In this document: piece by piece, positions 40,918 through 48,334 of the stretch | How positions within the stretch are numbered: position 1 is the first letter of the stretch | How the letters are laid out: every line of letters starts with the position of its first letter | Assembly: GCF_900156315.1 (NCBI RefSeq) | Contig: NZ_FTNI01000004.1 | Coordinates: 1-64,000, forward strand | From: Microbispora rosea | GTDB taxonomy: Bacteria > Actinomycetota > Actinomycetes > Streptosporangiales > Streptosporangiaceae | Reading direction: 5' to 3' | DNA: 64,000 bases | The notes under the pieces: model-generated | What the model saw: only the letters and a program-made list of their open reading frames with translations | Databases searched by the model: none | Told to the model about the DNA's origin: nothing | Made by a program: the position numbers and the translations under genes

Positions 40918-41181
40918 TCAGGCGGCGACAGGAGACTTGCGCGGGCGCCCACGGGGACGCTTGCGGGGCACGACGACCCCCCGCAGGATGAGCTCCCCGC
41001 CCCAGACGCCCCACGGCTCCTCGCGCTCCAGCGCGCGGGCCAGGCAGGCCTTCTGGATCGGGCAGCCGCCGCAGAGCGCCTTGGCGAACTCCACGTCCTC
41101 GGGAGACTCGGCGAACCACAGGTCGGGCTCGGTACGACAGGGGATTTCGGCTTCGATCAGGTCCATGACCGGGGCCGCCAT
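40918..41181 (-). CDS. whiB7: WhiB7, redox-responsive activator of intrinsic antibiotic resistance
   Basis: This 87-residue WhiB-family protein has cluster-binding Cys residues at about 15, 37, 40 and 46 (CGGCPIQKAC), the GVWGG turn (about 58-62) that contacts sigma factor and a C-terminal AT-hook RKRPRGRPRK, a combination specific to WhiB7/WblC. It binds AT-rich DNA upstream of -35 elements with the housekeeping sigma factor and switches on resistance genes when translation is inhibited. The ATG 41181 follows GAGGTGACGCAG. Upstream lie an attenuator, a long upstream ORF and its own AT-rich promoter, all on the same strand. The position matches Rv3197A. Confidence 0.96.
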   Translation of the reverse strand: MAAPVMDLIEAEIPCRTEPDLWFAESPEDVEFAKALCGGCPIQKACLARALEREEPWGVWGGELILRGVVVPRKRPRGRPRKSPVAA

Positions 41182-41243
41182 CTGCGTCACCTCTTTGAAT
41201 GAATTGGTCTGGGTGTCCTCGTTCTGGGGTGTGGATTCGTGGC

Positions 41244-41287
41244 CGACAAACAAGAAGGCCGCGGATCCTAGTGCGGATCCGCGGCCT
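41244..41287 (-). terminator. whiB7 leader attenuator
   Basis: On the minus strand AGGCCGCGGATCC (41287-41275), loop GCACTA, GGATCCGCGGCCT (41268-41256) and then TCTTGTTTGT form a 13-bp perfect stem with a U-rich tail, placed between the upstream ORF and whiB7. Premature termination here, relieved when ribosomes stall on the upstream ORF, is the established control mode for whiB7/wblC leaders. Confidence 0.88.
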
Positions 41288-41302
41288 GGAGGTGGAGACC
41301 GG

Positions 41303-41593
41303 TCAGGGTATGACTGGTCCTCTCCAGGCATCGTGCGGACCCTGCGCACCGCCGCGAGCGGCGGCGCGGATCTGCTCATCGCCCATCGGCCGGTGCACAT
41401 AGACCGGACGCTGGACGGGGTTGCGGTGGCTGGCCAGGCGGGCGAACGCGCCGAAGGCGGCCGAGCCCGGGACTCCGGTCACCGGAGTCTGGGCAGAGGC
41501 GGCCCCGCCACGCCGCAGTTTCGTCGGCATGACAATGGCGGCCGGGCATGCGGAGGCGAGCCACAGCGTGCGGGATGTCGTTATGTTCCTCAC
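41303..41593 (-). CDS. Upstream ORF in the whiB7 leader
   Basis: GTG 41593 with GGAGGTGAG about 6 bases upstream opens a 96-codon frame, beginning (V)RNITTSRTLWLASACPAAI, that stops at 41303, 16 bases before the attenuator stem. Its composition is Arg/Ala/Gly-rich without a recognisable domain. Its likely job is to place translating ribosomes so that slow translation alters folding of the leader RNA. An ATG in another frame is less well placed. Confidence 0.7.
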   Translation of the reverse strand: MRNITTSRTLWLASACPAAIVMPTKLRRGGAASAQTPVTGVPGSAAFGAFARLASHRNPVQRPVYVHRPMGDEQIRAAARGGAQGPHDAWRGPVIP

Positions 41594-41655
41594 TGGACTC
41601 ACCTCCATTTCAGTGCGATCGTGCCGGAGCGAAGCGTCCGGCTGACTTGTCCAAG

Positions 41656-41695
41656 ACCCTAAACCGCCGCGGCAGGGTGGGCAACCTATTTTCTA
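41656..41695 (-). promoter_or_regulatory. whiB7 promoter with AT-rich WhiB7 binding site
   Basis: Minus-strand TTGCCC (41684-41679), a 17-base spacer and TAGGGT (41661-41656), with the A/T-rich TAGAAAATA (41695-41687) two bases upstream of the -35. An AT-rich box at exactly this place is the known mark of WhiB7-activated promoters, so autoregulation is expected. It begins 11 bases beyond the tesB stop codon. Confidence 0.82.
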
Positions 41696-41705
41696 CCTGC
41701 GATTT

Positions 41706-42602
41706 TCACGACTTCGTGACACCGGCGTGCAGCGCGGGCGACACCCGGATGAGGCACTCCTGGACCACGGATACGGCGAGCTCCCCGGCGGCGGTGAACA
41801 TCTGCCCGCGGGCGAGCCCGCGCGCCGCCCCCGACCAGGGCGACTCCTGGGCGTACAGCAGCCATTCGTCGGCCCGGAAGGGCCGGTGGAACCACATCGC
41901 GTGGTCCAGCGACGCGCCGGACACCGCCGAGGACCCCCAGGCGAGCCCGTGGGCCAGCAGCACGGTGTCCACCAGCGTGAAGTCGCTGGCGTAGGCCGCG
42001 AGCACGACGTGCAGCACCGGGTCGTCGGGCAGGTCGGCGTCGTACCGGAACCAGACGTTGTTCTCCGGGGTGATCAGGGCGGGGTCGTGGGCGGCCTCCC
42101 ACGTCAGCGCGTTCACGTACCGCGCGTCCACCGGGCGCGGCTTGGACAGCAGCTCGCGCCAGCCCGGCTCGTCGCCCACGACGTCGAGCATCCGTTCCTG
42201 GAAGGTCGGCAGGGTCTCGGGATCCGGCACCTGCGGCATGCGCACGGCCTGGTGGCTCACGCCCGGCTCATCGATGTGGAACGACGCCGACATCGAGAAG
42301 ATCGCCTTCCCGTGCTGGATGGCCGTGATGCGCCGGGTGGTGAACGACCGCCCGTCGCGCACCCGCTCGACGTTGTAGACGATCGGGACGGCCGGGTCCC
42401 CCGGCCGGATGAAGTAGGCGTGCAGCGAGTGGACCATACGGTCGGACGGCACCGTACGGCCGGCCGCCACGAGCGCCTGCGCCGCCACCTGACCGCCGAA
42501 GACCCGCTGGATGCGCTCCTCCGGACTGCGCCCCCGGAAGATGTCGAGCTCGATCGGTTCGAGGTCGAGCAGGTCCAGCAGCTCCTTCAGGGCCGAGTTC
42601 AC
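41706..42602 (-). CDS. tesB: Acyl-CoA thioesterase II
   Basis: This 298-residue double-hotdog protein shows the TesB pattern RVFGGQVAAQALVAAGRTV (about 33-51), VHSLHAYFIRPGDP, VERVRDGRSFTTRRITAIQHGKAIF, the second half LDHAMWFHRPFRADEWLLYAQ and SPWSGAARGLARGQMFTAAG. It hydrolyses acyl-CoA to fatty acid and CoA in the cytosol. The start is GTG 42602. It sits between uvrD2 and whiB7 on the same strand; the 24-base gap to uvrD2 suggests they are co-transcribed. Confidence 0.94.
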   Translation of the reverse strand: MNSALKELLDLLDLEPIELDIFRGRSPEERIQRVFGGQVAAQALVAAGRTVPSDRMVHSLHAYFIRPGDPAVPIVYNVERVRDGRSFTTRRITAIQHGKAIFSMSASFHIDEPGVSHQAVRMPQVPDPETLPTFQERMLDVVGDEPGWRELLSKPRPVDARYVNALTWEAAHDPALITPENNVWFRYDADLPDDPVLHVVLAAYASDFTLVDTVLLAHGLAWGSSAVSGASLDHAMWFHRPFRADEWLLYAQESPWSGAARGLARGQMFTAAGELAVSVVQECLIRVSPALHAGVTKS

Positions 42603-42626
42603 GGAAACCTCCAGCGCACGGGGGTA

Positions 42627-44723
42627 TTACTCGTCGGTAACACTATCGGCGCCGCGACAGAGCTCGAGGACCGCGTCGCCATACCGCTCAAGTTTGACGC
42701 GTCCGATTCCGGCGATCGCGAGCAGGTCCTCCTCGGAGGCGGGCGCCCGCTCGGCGATGGCCTGGAGGGTGACGTCCGTGAAGACGACGTACGCCGGCAC
42801 CTTGGCCTCCTTCGCCGCCGCCGTGCGCCACGTCTTGAGCCGTTCGAGCAGGGCCTCGTCGTAGTCCGCGGGGCACGTCGCGCAGCGGCCCAGCTTCTGC
42901 TCGGCCGCGGCGGAGAGCGTCTTGCCGCAGATCCGGCAGTGCAGCGGCGCCGCCGACCGCTTCGCCCGTCCGCCCGCGCCTCCCGGCCGGTCGGCCCGGG
43001 CCACGCTCGCCGTACGCGGGGACAGCCCGTCGAGGAAGCGCGAGGGCCTGCGGGCGCGGCGGCCTCCCGGCGACCGGGCGAGCGCCCACGACATGTGCAG
43101 GTGCTCGCGGGCCCGGGTGATCCCGACGTACAGCAGCCGCCGCTCCTCCTCGATCTGGTCCGGCGTCTCCGCGTAGACGATCGGGACCATGCCGTCGGTG
43201 AGGCCGACGAGGAAGACCGCGTCCCACTCCAGGCCCTTGGCGGCGTGCAGGGAGGCGAGCGTCACGCCTTCGACCGGCGGCGCGTGCTGCTCCATGGCCC
43301 TGCGCTCCAGCTCGCCGACGAACCGGGGCAGGTCGGCGCCGTCGGCCGCCATGTCCTCGGCCAGGTCGGCGAGCGCCTTGAGCGACTCCCACTTCTCCCT
43401 GGCCTTTCCGCCCCCGGGCGGCTCGGCGGTGAGCCCGATGCCCGACAGGATCGCGTGCACGGCGGGCGCGAGCGGCTCGTCGGCCGACGACCGGGCCGCG
43501 CCGCGCAGCAGCACCACGGCCTGGCGCACCTCGGGCCGCTCGAAGAACCGCTCCGCCCCGCGCAGCAGGTAGGGCACGCCGGCGTCGGTGAACGCCTGCT
43601 CGTACGCCTCCGACTGGGCGTTGACCCGGAACAGCACCGCGATCTCGCGGGTGGGCACGCCGTCGGCCATCAGCTTCTTGACCGTGAGCGCGACGCCGAG
43701 CGCCTCGGCCTGCTCGTCGTCATACTCCGTGAAGACCGGCTCGGGACCGTCCGGCCGCTGGGCGACCAGTTCCAGCCGGTGGGGCGAGCGCGCCATGACG
43801 CGGTTGGCCAGCGTCACCACCTGCGGGGTCGAGCGGTAGTCGCGCACCAGCCTGATCACGGCCGCCGAGGGGTGCTCGACGGCGAAGTTGGTCAGATAGT
43901 GGGGCGTCGCGCCGGTGAACGAATAGATCGTCTGGTTGGGGTCGCCCACCACGCACACGTCGTCGCGCCCGCCCAGCCAGGTGTCGAGCAGCAGCTTCTG
44001 CAGCGGGTTGACGTCCTGGAACTCGTCGACCACGAAATAGCGGTACTGCTGGCGGATCTGCGCCGCGACCTCGCGGTGCTCGGTCATCACGGCAGCCGTG
44101 AGCTCCAGGATCGTCTCGAAGTCGATCAGGTTGCGCTGGCGGCGCACGCTCTCGTACCCCTCGTACAGCCGCGCCACCTCCTCGGGCGCGATCGGCGGCG
44201 TGCGCCGCGCCTTGACCGCGGCGGCGGGGTAGTCCTCGGGACCGACCTGGGTGACCTTCGCCCACTCGATCTCGCTCGCGACGTCGCGCAGCTCGCCGCG
44301 GTCGGGGTTCCTGCGCAGGCGCCTGGCCGCCTCCACGAGCAGCGGCAGCTTCGACTCGACCACCTGCGGCGGGTCGCCGCCGATCACCCGCGGCCAGAAG
44401 TAGCTGAGCTGGCGCAGGGCCGCCGCGTGGAACGTGCGGGCCTGCACGCCGGCCGCCCCGAGGCCGCGCAGCCGCTGCTTGAGCTCGGCCGCCGCGCGGG
44501 TCGTGAAGGTCACGGCGAGCACACCCTGCGGCTCGACGACCCCGGTCTGCACGGCGTACGCGATGCGGTGGGTGATGGCGCGGGTCTTTCCGGTCCCCGC
44601 GCCGGCGAGCACGCACACCGGTCCGCGCACCGCCTGGGCGACCTCGCGCTGCTCGGGATCCAGACCGTCGAGGACGTCCAAGGAACGGCTCCCAACATGC
44701 GTTGCGGACGTTGTTACTGGCAT
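42627..44723 (-). CDS. uvrD2: ATP-dependent DNA helicase UvrD2
   Basis: This 698-residue SF1 helicase has Walker A GAGTGKT (about 42), VVDEFQDVNPLQ, DPNQTIYSFTGA and RDYRS. The C-terminal part has the tetracysteine CRICGKTLSAAAEQKLGRC plus ATC (about 595-616) and an HRDC domain (LQAIAERAPASEEDLLAIAG) typical of mycobacterial UvrD2. It is a 3'-5' DNA helicase in repair or recombination. Two ATG codons in tandem lie at 44726-44721; the second has AAGG at a usable distance. The order UvrD2-mycoredoxin-NudC matches the mycobacterial block. Confidence 0.94.
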   Translation of the reverse strand: MPVTTSATHVGSRSLDVLDGLDPEQREVAQAVRGPVCVLAGAGTGKTRAITHRIAYAVQTGVVEPQGVLAVTFTTRAAAELKQRLRGLGAAGVQARTFHAAALRQLSYFWPRVIGGDPPQVVESKLPLLVEAARRLRRNPDRGELRDVASEIEWAKVTQVGPEDYPAAAVKARRTPPIAPEEVARLYEGYESVRRQRNLIDFETILELTAAVMTEHREVAAQIRQQYRYFVVDEFQDVNPLQKLLLDTWLGGRDDVCVVGDPNQTIYSFTGATPHYLTNFAVEHPSAAVIRLVRDYRSTPQVVTLANRVMARSPHRLELVAQRPDGPEPVFTEYDDEQAEALGVALTVKKLMADGVPTREIAVLFRVNAQSEAYEQAFTDAGVPYLLRGAERFFERPEVRQAVVLLRGAARSSADEPLAPAVHAILSGIGLTAEPPGGGKAREKWESLKALADLAEDMAADGADLPRFVGELERRAMEQHAPPVEGVTLASLHAAKGLEWDAVFLVGLTDGMVPIVYAETPDQIEEERRLLYVGITRAREHLHMSWALARSPGGRRARRPSRFLDGLSPRTASVARADRPGGAGGRAKRSAAPLHCRICGKTLSAAAEQKLGRCATCPADYDEALLERLKTWRTAAAKEAKVPAYVVFTDVTLQAIAERAPASEEDLLAIAGIGRVKLERYGDAVLELCRGADSVTDE

Positions 44724-44798
44724 CATCCTTCCAGCAGCCGACCGAGCGTGTCCCGGGGACCGGTCGGCGCACGACGCGACATCGGGGAGGAACACACC

Positions 44799-45830
44799 GT
44801 GGCCACCGCGGTCCGAACTGTCTTAGGCATGGGCGCCGCCGCCCTCGCCACCCTCATGCTCGCCCCGCCGGACGCCCAGGCGGCCACCTCGGCGGGCGCC
44901 CCCGTCCACCGTCCCTCCGCTTCCCCCAACCCGTCCGCGACGCCCTCCGCGCGGCCCTCGGCTCGGCCCCCGGCTCGGCCCTCCGCGAGCCCGTCGCCCT
45001 CCTCCTCGCCGTCTCCGTCGGCCTCGCCGTCGTCGGCTCTCGCGCCGCCCGACGTACGGATCCACACCTACGCCTACGGCTCGCACGCGCGCCAGACCAT
45101 GGACGTGTGGTGGCACACCACCGGACCGCGGCGCCCGGCCGTGTTCGTCATCCACGGCGGCTGGTGGTCCGGGGGCGACAAGAAGTACATGAAGTCGATC
45201 AGCCGCAGCTACTCCGAGCTCGGCTACACGGTCGTGAACCTCGACTACCGGCTGTCCGGTGACGCGGCCTGGCCGGCGCAGCGCACCGACGTCCTGGCCG
45301 CCGTCAGCGCCGTGCGGAGGCACGCCGCGTCCTTCAACACCGACCCCGGCCGCTACGTCCTGGTCGGGTTCTCCGCCGGCGGCCACCTCGCCGCCGCCGT
45401 CGGCGCGTACGGCGACGGCCGGCCGGGCCTGCGCGGCGTCGTCGGGATCTCCCCGCCCGTCTCGCCGCTTTCCGCGTTCGCGGACGGCAGCGCGTTCGGC
45501 ACCAAGGAGCAGCAGAAGCTGCGCAAGGCGGCCATCAAGCTGGCCGGCGGCTGCACGCCCGCCAAGTGCCCGCGCATCTGGTCGAGCATGGAGGTGCCGT
45601 TCCACGCCTCGCCCGGCGACCCGCCGATGCTCGCCTTCCACTCCTCGGAGGAGTTCGTCCCGCCGTACCAGAGCGAGATGCTCAAGGATTCGCTGGCGAG
45701 CGTCGGGGTCCGGATGATCGTCAAGACCATGGCCGGCACCCAGCACAGCTCCCCGCTGTACCGGGAGCCGGGGGTCGCCGAGACCGTCCAGTCCTGGATC
45801 GTCGCCCGGCTGGGCCGCGTCGCCGGATAG
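44799..45830 (+). CDS. Secreted alpha/beta hydrolase (esterase/lipase family)
   Basis: This 343-residue protein has a signal peptide (about 1-29, ending AQA), a low-complexity Pro/Ser/Ala/Arg linker (about 35-82) and an alpha/beta hydrolase domain with oxyanion motif FVIHGGWWSGG (about 108-118), nucleophile elbow VGFSAGGHLAAAVG (Ser about 189) and a His in GTQHSSPLYRE near the end. It resembles BD-FAE/carboxylesterase enzymes. The linker is typical of cell-wall-associated exported enzymes. The start is GTG 44799 with GGGGAGG upstream. It is divergent from uvrD2. Confidence 0.88.
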   Translation: MATAVRTVLGMGAAALATLMLAPPDAQAATSAGAPVHRPSASPNPSATPSARPSARPPARPSASPSPSSSPSPSASPSSALAPPDVRIHTYAYGSHARQTMDVWWHTTGPRRPAVFVIHGGWWSGGDKKYMKSISRSYSELGYTVVNLDYRLSGDAAWPAQRTDVLAAVSAVRRHAASFNTDPGRYVLVGFSAGGHLAAAVGAYGDGRPGLRGVVGISPPVSPLSAFADGSAFGTKEQQKLRKAAIKLAGGCTPAKCPRIWSSMEVPFHASPGDPPMLAFHSSEEFVPPYQSEMLKDSLASVGVRMIVKTMAGTQHSSPLYREPGVAETVQSWIVARLGRVAG

Positions 45831-45906
45831 CCGGGAACATGCGGCGCGCTCACGATGTTGCCATGACTGCTCTCGGCAACAGTGATGCGCACGGAAGGGA
45901 CGACAG

Positions 45907-46146
45907 ATGGCGCTGACGGTTTACACCACGAGCTGGTGCGGCCCCTGCAAGCGGCTGAAGAGCCAGCTCACCCGGGAGGGCATCGTCTTCAGCGAGGTGG
46001 ATATCGAGCGCCACCCGGACGCCGCGGACTTCGTCGCGAGCGTGAACAACGGCAACCAGGTCGTCCCCACCGTGGTCGCGGACTGCCACACCATGACCAA
46101 CCCCTCGGTCGCCGAGGTGAAGCGGCACCTCGAAGGCGCCTGCTGA
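45907..46146 (+). CDS. Mycoredoxin-like glutaredoxin-fold protein
   Basis: This 79-residue thioredoxin-fold protein has an active site WCGPC (Cys 11 and 14) and the cis-Pro segment NQVVPTVVAD. It fits the mycoredoxin-1 group, which reduces mycothiol-mixed disulfides, and lies in the same place as Rv3198A. Mycoredoxin more often has CGYC, so CGPC here is slightly unusual and an NrdH-like role is possible. The ATG follows AAGGGACGACAG. It is convergent with nudC, with 1 base between stops. Confidence 0.9.
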   Translation: MALTVYTTSWCGPCKRLKSQLTREGIVFSEVDIERHPDAADFVASVNNGNQVVPTVVADCHTMTNPSVAEVKRHLEGAC

Positions 46147-46147
46147 C

Positions 46148-47053
46148 TCACCAGTCGGTGTCGGGGATCGGCGCGCCGTACCAGGTCTCGATCAGCCTCC
46201 GGGCGATCGAGACCTGGCCGGGCAGCACCAGGTCGCCCGACCGCACCTGGGTCTCCAGCTCCTCCCGGGAGAGCCAGCGGGCCTCGGCGATCTCCTCCAG
46301 GTCGGGACGCAGGTCGGTGGTGACGGCGCGGGCGAAGAACCCGAGCATCAGGCTGCGCGGGAACGGCCAGGGCTGGCTGCCGAGATACCGCGGCGCGGTG
46401 ACGGCGACGCCCACCTCTTCCAGGACCTCGCGGGCCACCGCGTGCTCCAGCGACTCCCCCGGCTCGACGAACCCGGCGAGCACCGACATCCGGCCTCGGG
46501 GCCACTCGGGGCCGCGCGCGAGCAGGATCCGGCCCTCGTCGTCGTGCACCAGCATGATCACCGCGGGGTCGACGCGCGGGAAGTGCTGACTGCCGTCGCG
46601 CGGGCACACCCGCATGTGGCCCGACGCGGTGATGTCCGTGAGGCTGCCGCACCTGGGGCAGTACTCATGTGTCGAGTGCCACGCCTCCAGGGCCACCGCG
46701 TAGACGAGCAGCCCGGCGTCGCGGTCGTCCAGCAGCACCGCGGCCTCCCTGAGCCCCGCGACGTCGCCCTCCGGGAGCGGCGTGTTAACGGCGAAGTAGG
46801 CCACACCGTCCTCGTCCACGCCCAGCAGGTAGCGGATGCCCTCCGGCGCCTCGGCCGGCGAGGTGAGCACCAGGGCCGCGCCGTCGGTGAAGCGGCGGAC
46901 CAGCGTGCGGCCGTCGTGAATGAGGAGGACGCGCGTCTTCTCCGCCTCCCACGCCTGTCGCAGCCATTCCTCGTCGCCGCGCAGGGCCGCCGATCGGTCG
47001 ATGGCGCTGCGCGCCAGGAGCAGGGGTCCGAGCAGTCCGTCCGCGATTTCCAC
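46148..47053 (-). CDS. nudC: NAD(+) diphosphatase NudC
   Basis: This 301-residue protein has the NudC layout: an N-terminal domain, a zinc ribbon starting at CPRCG (about 128-132) with a second Cys in RVCPRDG, then the Nudix box GFVEPGESLEHAVAREVLEE plus VGV (about 195-217) and the NADH-specific SQPWPFPRSLM. It hydrolyses NAD(H) and removes NAD caps from RNA. The second zinc pair shows one Cys rather than two, so metal binding may be altered. The start is GTG 47053, after AAGGATGA. Confidence 0.93.
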   Translation of the reverse strand: MEIADGLLGPLLLARSAIDRSAALRGDEEWLRQAWEAEKTRVLLIHDGRTLVRRFTDGAALVLTSPAEAPEGIRYLLGVDEDGVAYFAVNTPLPEGDVAGLREAAVLLDDRDAGLLVYAVALEAWHSTHEYCPRCGSLTDITASGHMRVCPRDGSQHFPRVDPAVIMLVHDDEGRILLARGPEWPRGRMSVLAGFVEPGESLEHAVAREVLEEVGVAVTAPRYLGSQPWPFPRSLMLGFFARAVTTDLRPDLEEIAEARWLSREELETQVRSGDLVLPGQVSIARRLIETWYGAPIPDTDW

Positions 47054-47111
47054 GCCGTCATCCTTCCACTGGCGCCGCCCCGGCAATCTCCCCGCCCTTT
47101 TCCGTTCGCCG

Positions 47112-47167
47112 GTCAAAATGATCGGAGTCCCGGCTAGGATGCGCTTACTTAGGTTAGCCTTACCTAT
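47112..47167 (+). promoter_or_regulatory. Iron box and promoter of the siderophore operon
   Basis: TTAGGTTAGCCTTACCTAT (47149-47167) matches the 19-bp IdeR/DmdR1 iron-box consensus TTAGGTTAGGCTAACCTAA at nearly all positions. TAGGAT (47135-47140) is a plausible -10, with a weak -35 GTCAAA (47112-47117) 17 bases before it, so the repressor site would cover the transcription start. The first gene begins 10 bases after the box. Confidence 0.88.
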
Positions 47168-47176
47168 GGAGGGCCG

Positions 47177-48334
47177 GTGCGGCTGTACCTCACCACGCTC
47201 AACCCGACCGATTCGGTGACCGGCGGGTTCCTCCCCGCCGCGGCCGCGCTGGGCTGGGACGTGACGATACTCACCGACCAGCCTGATCGGTATCCGGGCC
47301 ACGACGTCGTGGCGGTGGACGTCCGCGACTTCCGCGCGGTGGTCGACGCGGTGGCCGCCCACCACCGGCCCGACGTGATCTTCTCCAACTCCGACCACCT
47401 CCAGGCCGCCACCGCGCTCGCCGCCGAGTATTTCGGCCTGCCCGGCAAGGACTGGCGGGCCTGCGTCACCGCCAAGAACAAGGCGCTCACCCGCCGTGCC
47501 CTCGCCGCCGTCGAACCGGTCAGGTCCGTACGGATCCCTCCCGGCGCGGGCCTGCCGGAGGGTCTGCCGTACCCGGTGGTGGTCAAGCCCGCGCAGGGCG
47601 TGGCCAGCGAGGACGTCGTGCTGGTGGACGGCCCGGACGCGCTGGCCGCCGCCGTCGCGGCGACGAGGGAGCGGCGGCCGGAGGAGGTCCTGGTCGCGGA
47701 GGAGTTCCTCGACGGGCCGGTGCGCACGCTGGAGACGCTCGGCGACGGCGGCACCCGGCGCATGCTGGGCGGATTCGCCACCACACTCGGCCCGCTGCCG
47801 CACTTCGTGGAGGAGCGCCTCGACTGGCGGCCTCCCGACACGGCCCACCTGGCCCACCTGGGCGCGGCGCTCGACGCGGCCGGGGCCGGCTTCGGCGTGT
47901 GCCACACCGAGTATGCCGTCACCCGGGACGGCCCCCGCGTCATCGAGATCAACTATCGGCTGATCGGCGACACCTGCGACTTCCTGCTGGCCGACCTGCT
48001 CGGGGTGCCCCTGCACCAGTGGATCCTGCGCGTCCACGCGGGCGAACCGGTGTCCTCCTTCGATCTCGACGGCCTGTGCGCGGCGTACGGATCCGTGGTG
48101 AGCCTCGTGGCCGAGCGCTCCGGCACGGTCGCCGGCGCGCCGCCGGACCTCTCCACGCACAAGGACGGCGTACGGCTCTGGCACCGGGCACTGCGGCGGA
48201 TCGGCGATCACGTCGAGGTGACGGGCACGAACCGCGACTACCTCGGCCTGCTCCGCGCCGTCGGCCCGGACCACGCGAGCGTCGACACCGTGATCGACGC
48301 CTTCAGGAAGGAGCACCCTTGGGTGCTCGCATGA
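47177..48334 (+). CDS. ATP-grasp ligase of the siderophore operon, PvsA-like
   Basis: This 385-residue ATP-grasp protein has YPVVVKPAQGVASEDVVLV (about 134-152), VLVAEEFLDGPVRTLETLG and the metal-binding EINYRLIGDTCDF (about 257-269). It starts at GTG 47177 with GGAGGG upstream, 10 bases past the iron box. In the vibrioferrin pathway the first gene, pvsA, encodes an ATP-grasp enzyme thought to join alanine to another building block. Here it overlaps the next synthetase by 4 bases and opens a four-gene operon. Assignment of the exact reaction is inference from gene order. Confidence 0.85.
   Translation: MRLYLTTLNPTDSVTGGFLPAAAALGWDVTILTDQPDRYPGHDVVAVDVRDFRAVVDAVAAHHRPDVIFSNSDHLQAATALAAEYFGLPGKDWRACVTAKNKALTRRALAAVEPVRSVRIPPGAGLPEGLPYPVVVKPAQGVASEDVVLVDGPDALAAAVAATRERRPEEVLVAEEFLDGPVRTLETLGDGGTRRMLGGFATTLGPLPHFVEERLDWRPPDTAHLAHLGAALDAAGAGFGVCHTEYAVTRDGPRVIEINYRLIGDTCDFLLADLLGVPLHQWILRVHAGEPVSSFDLDGLCAAYGSVVSLVAERSGTVAGAPPDLSTHKDGVRLWHRALRRIGDHVEVTGTNRDYLGLLRAVGPDHASVDTVIDAFRKEHPWVLA

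Noticed and set aside
41727-45830. Very long open frame on the plus strand antisense to tesB and uvrD2
   Set aside because: Only its last quarter (from GTG 44799) encodes a real protein; the rest is the opposite strand of well-recognised genes and is Arg/Gly/Val-rich noise.
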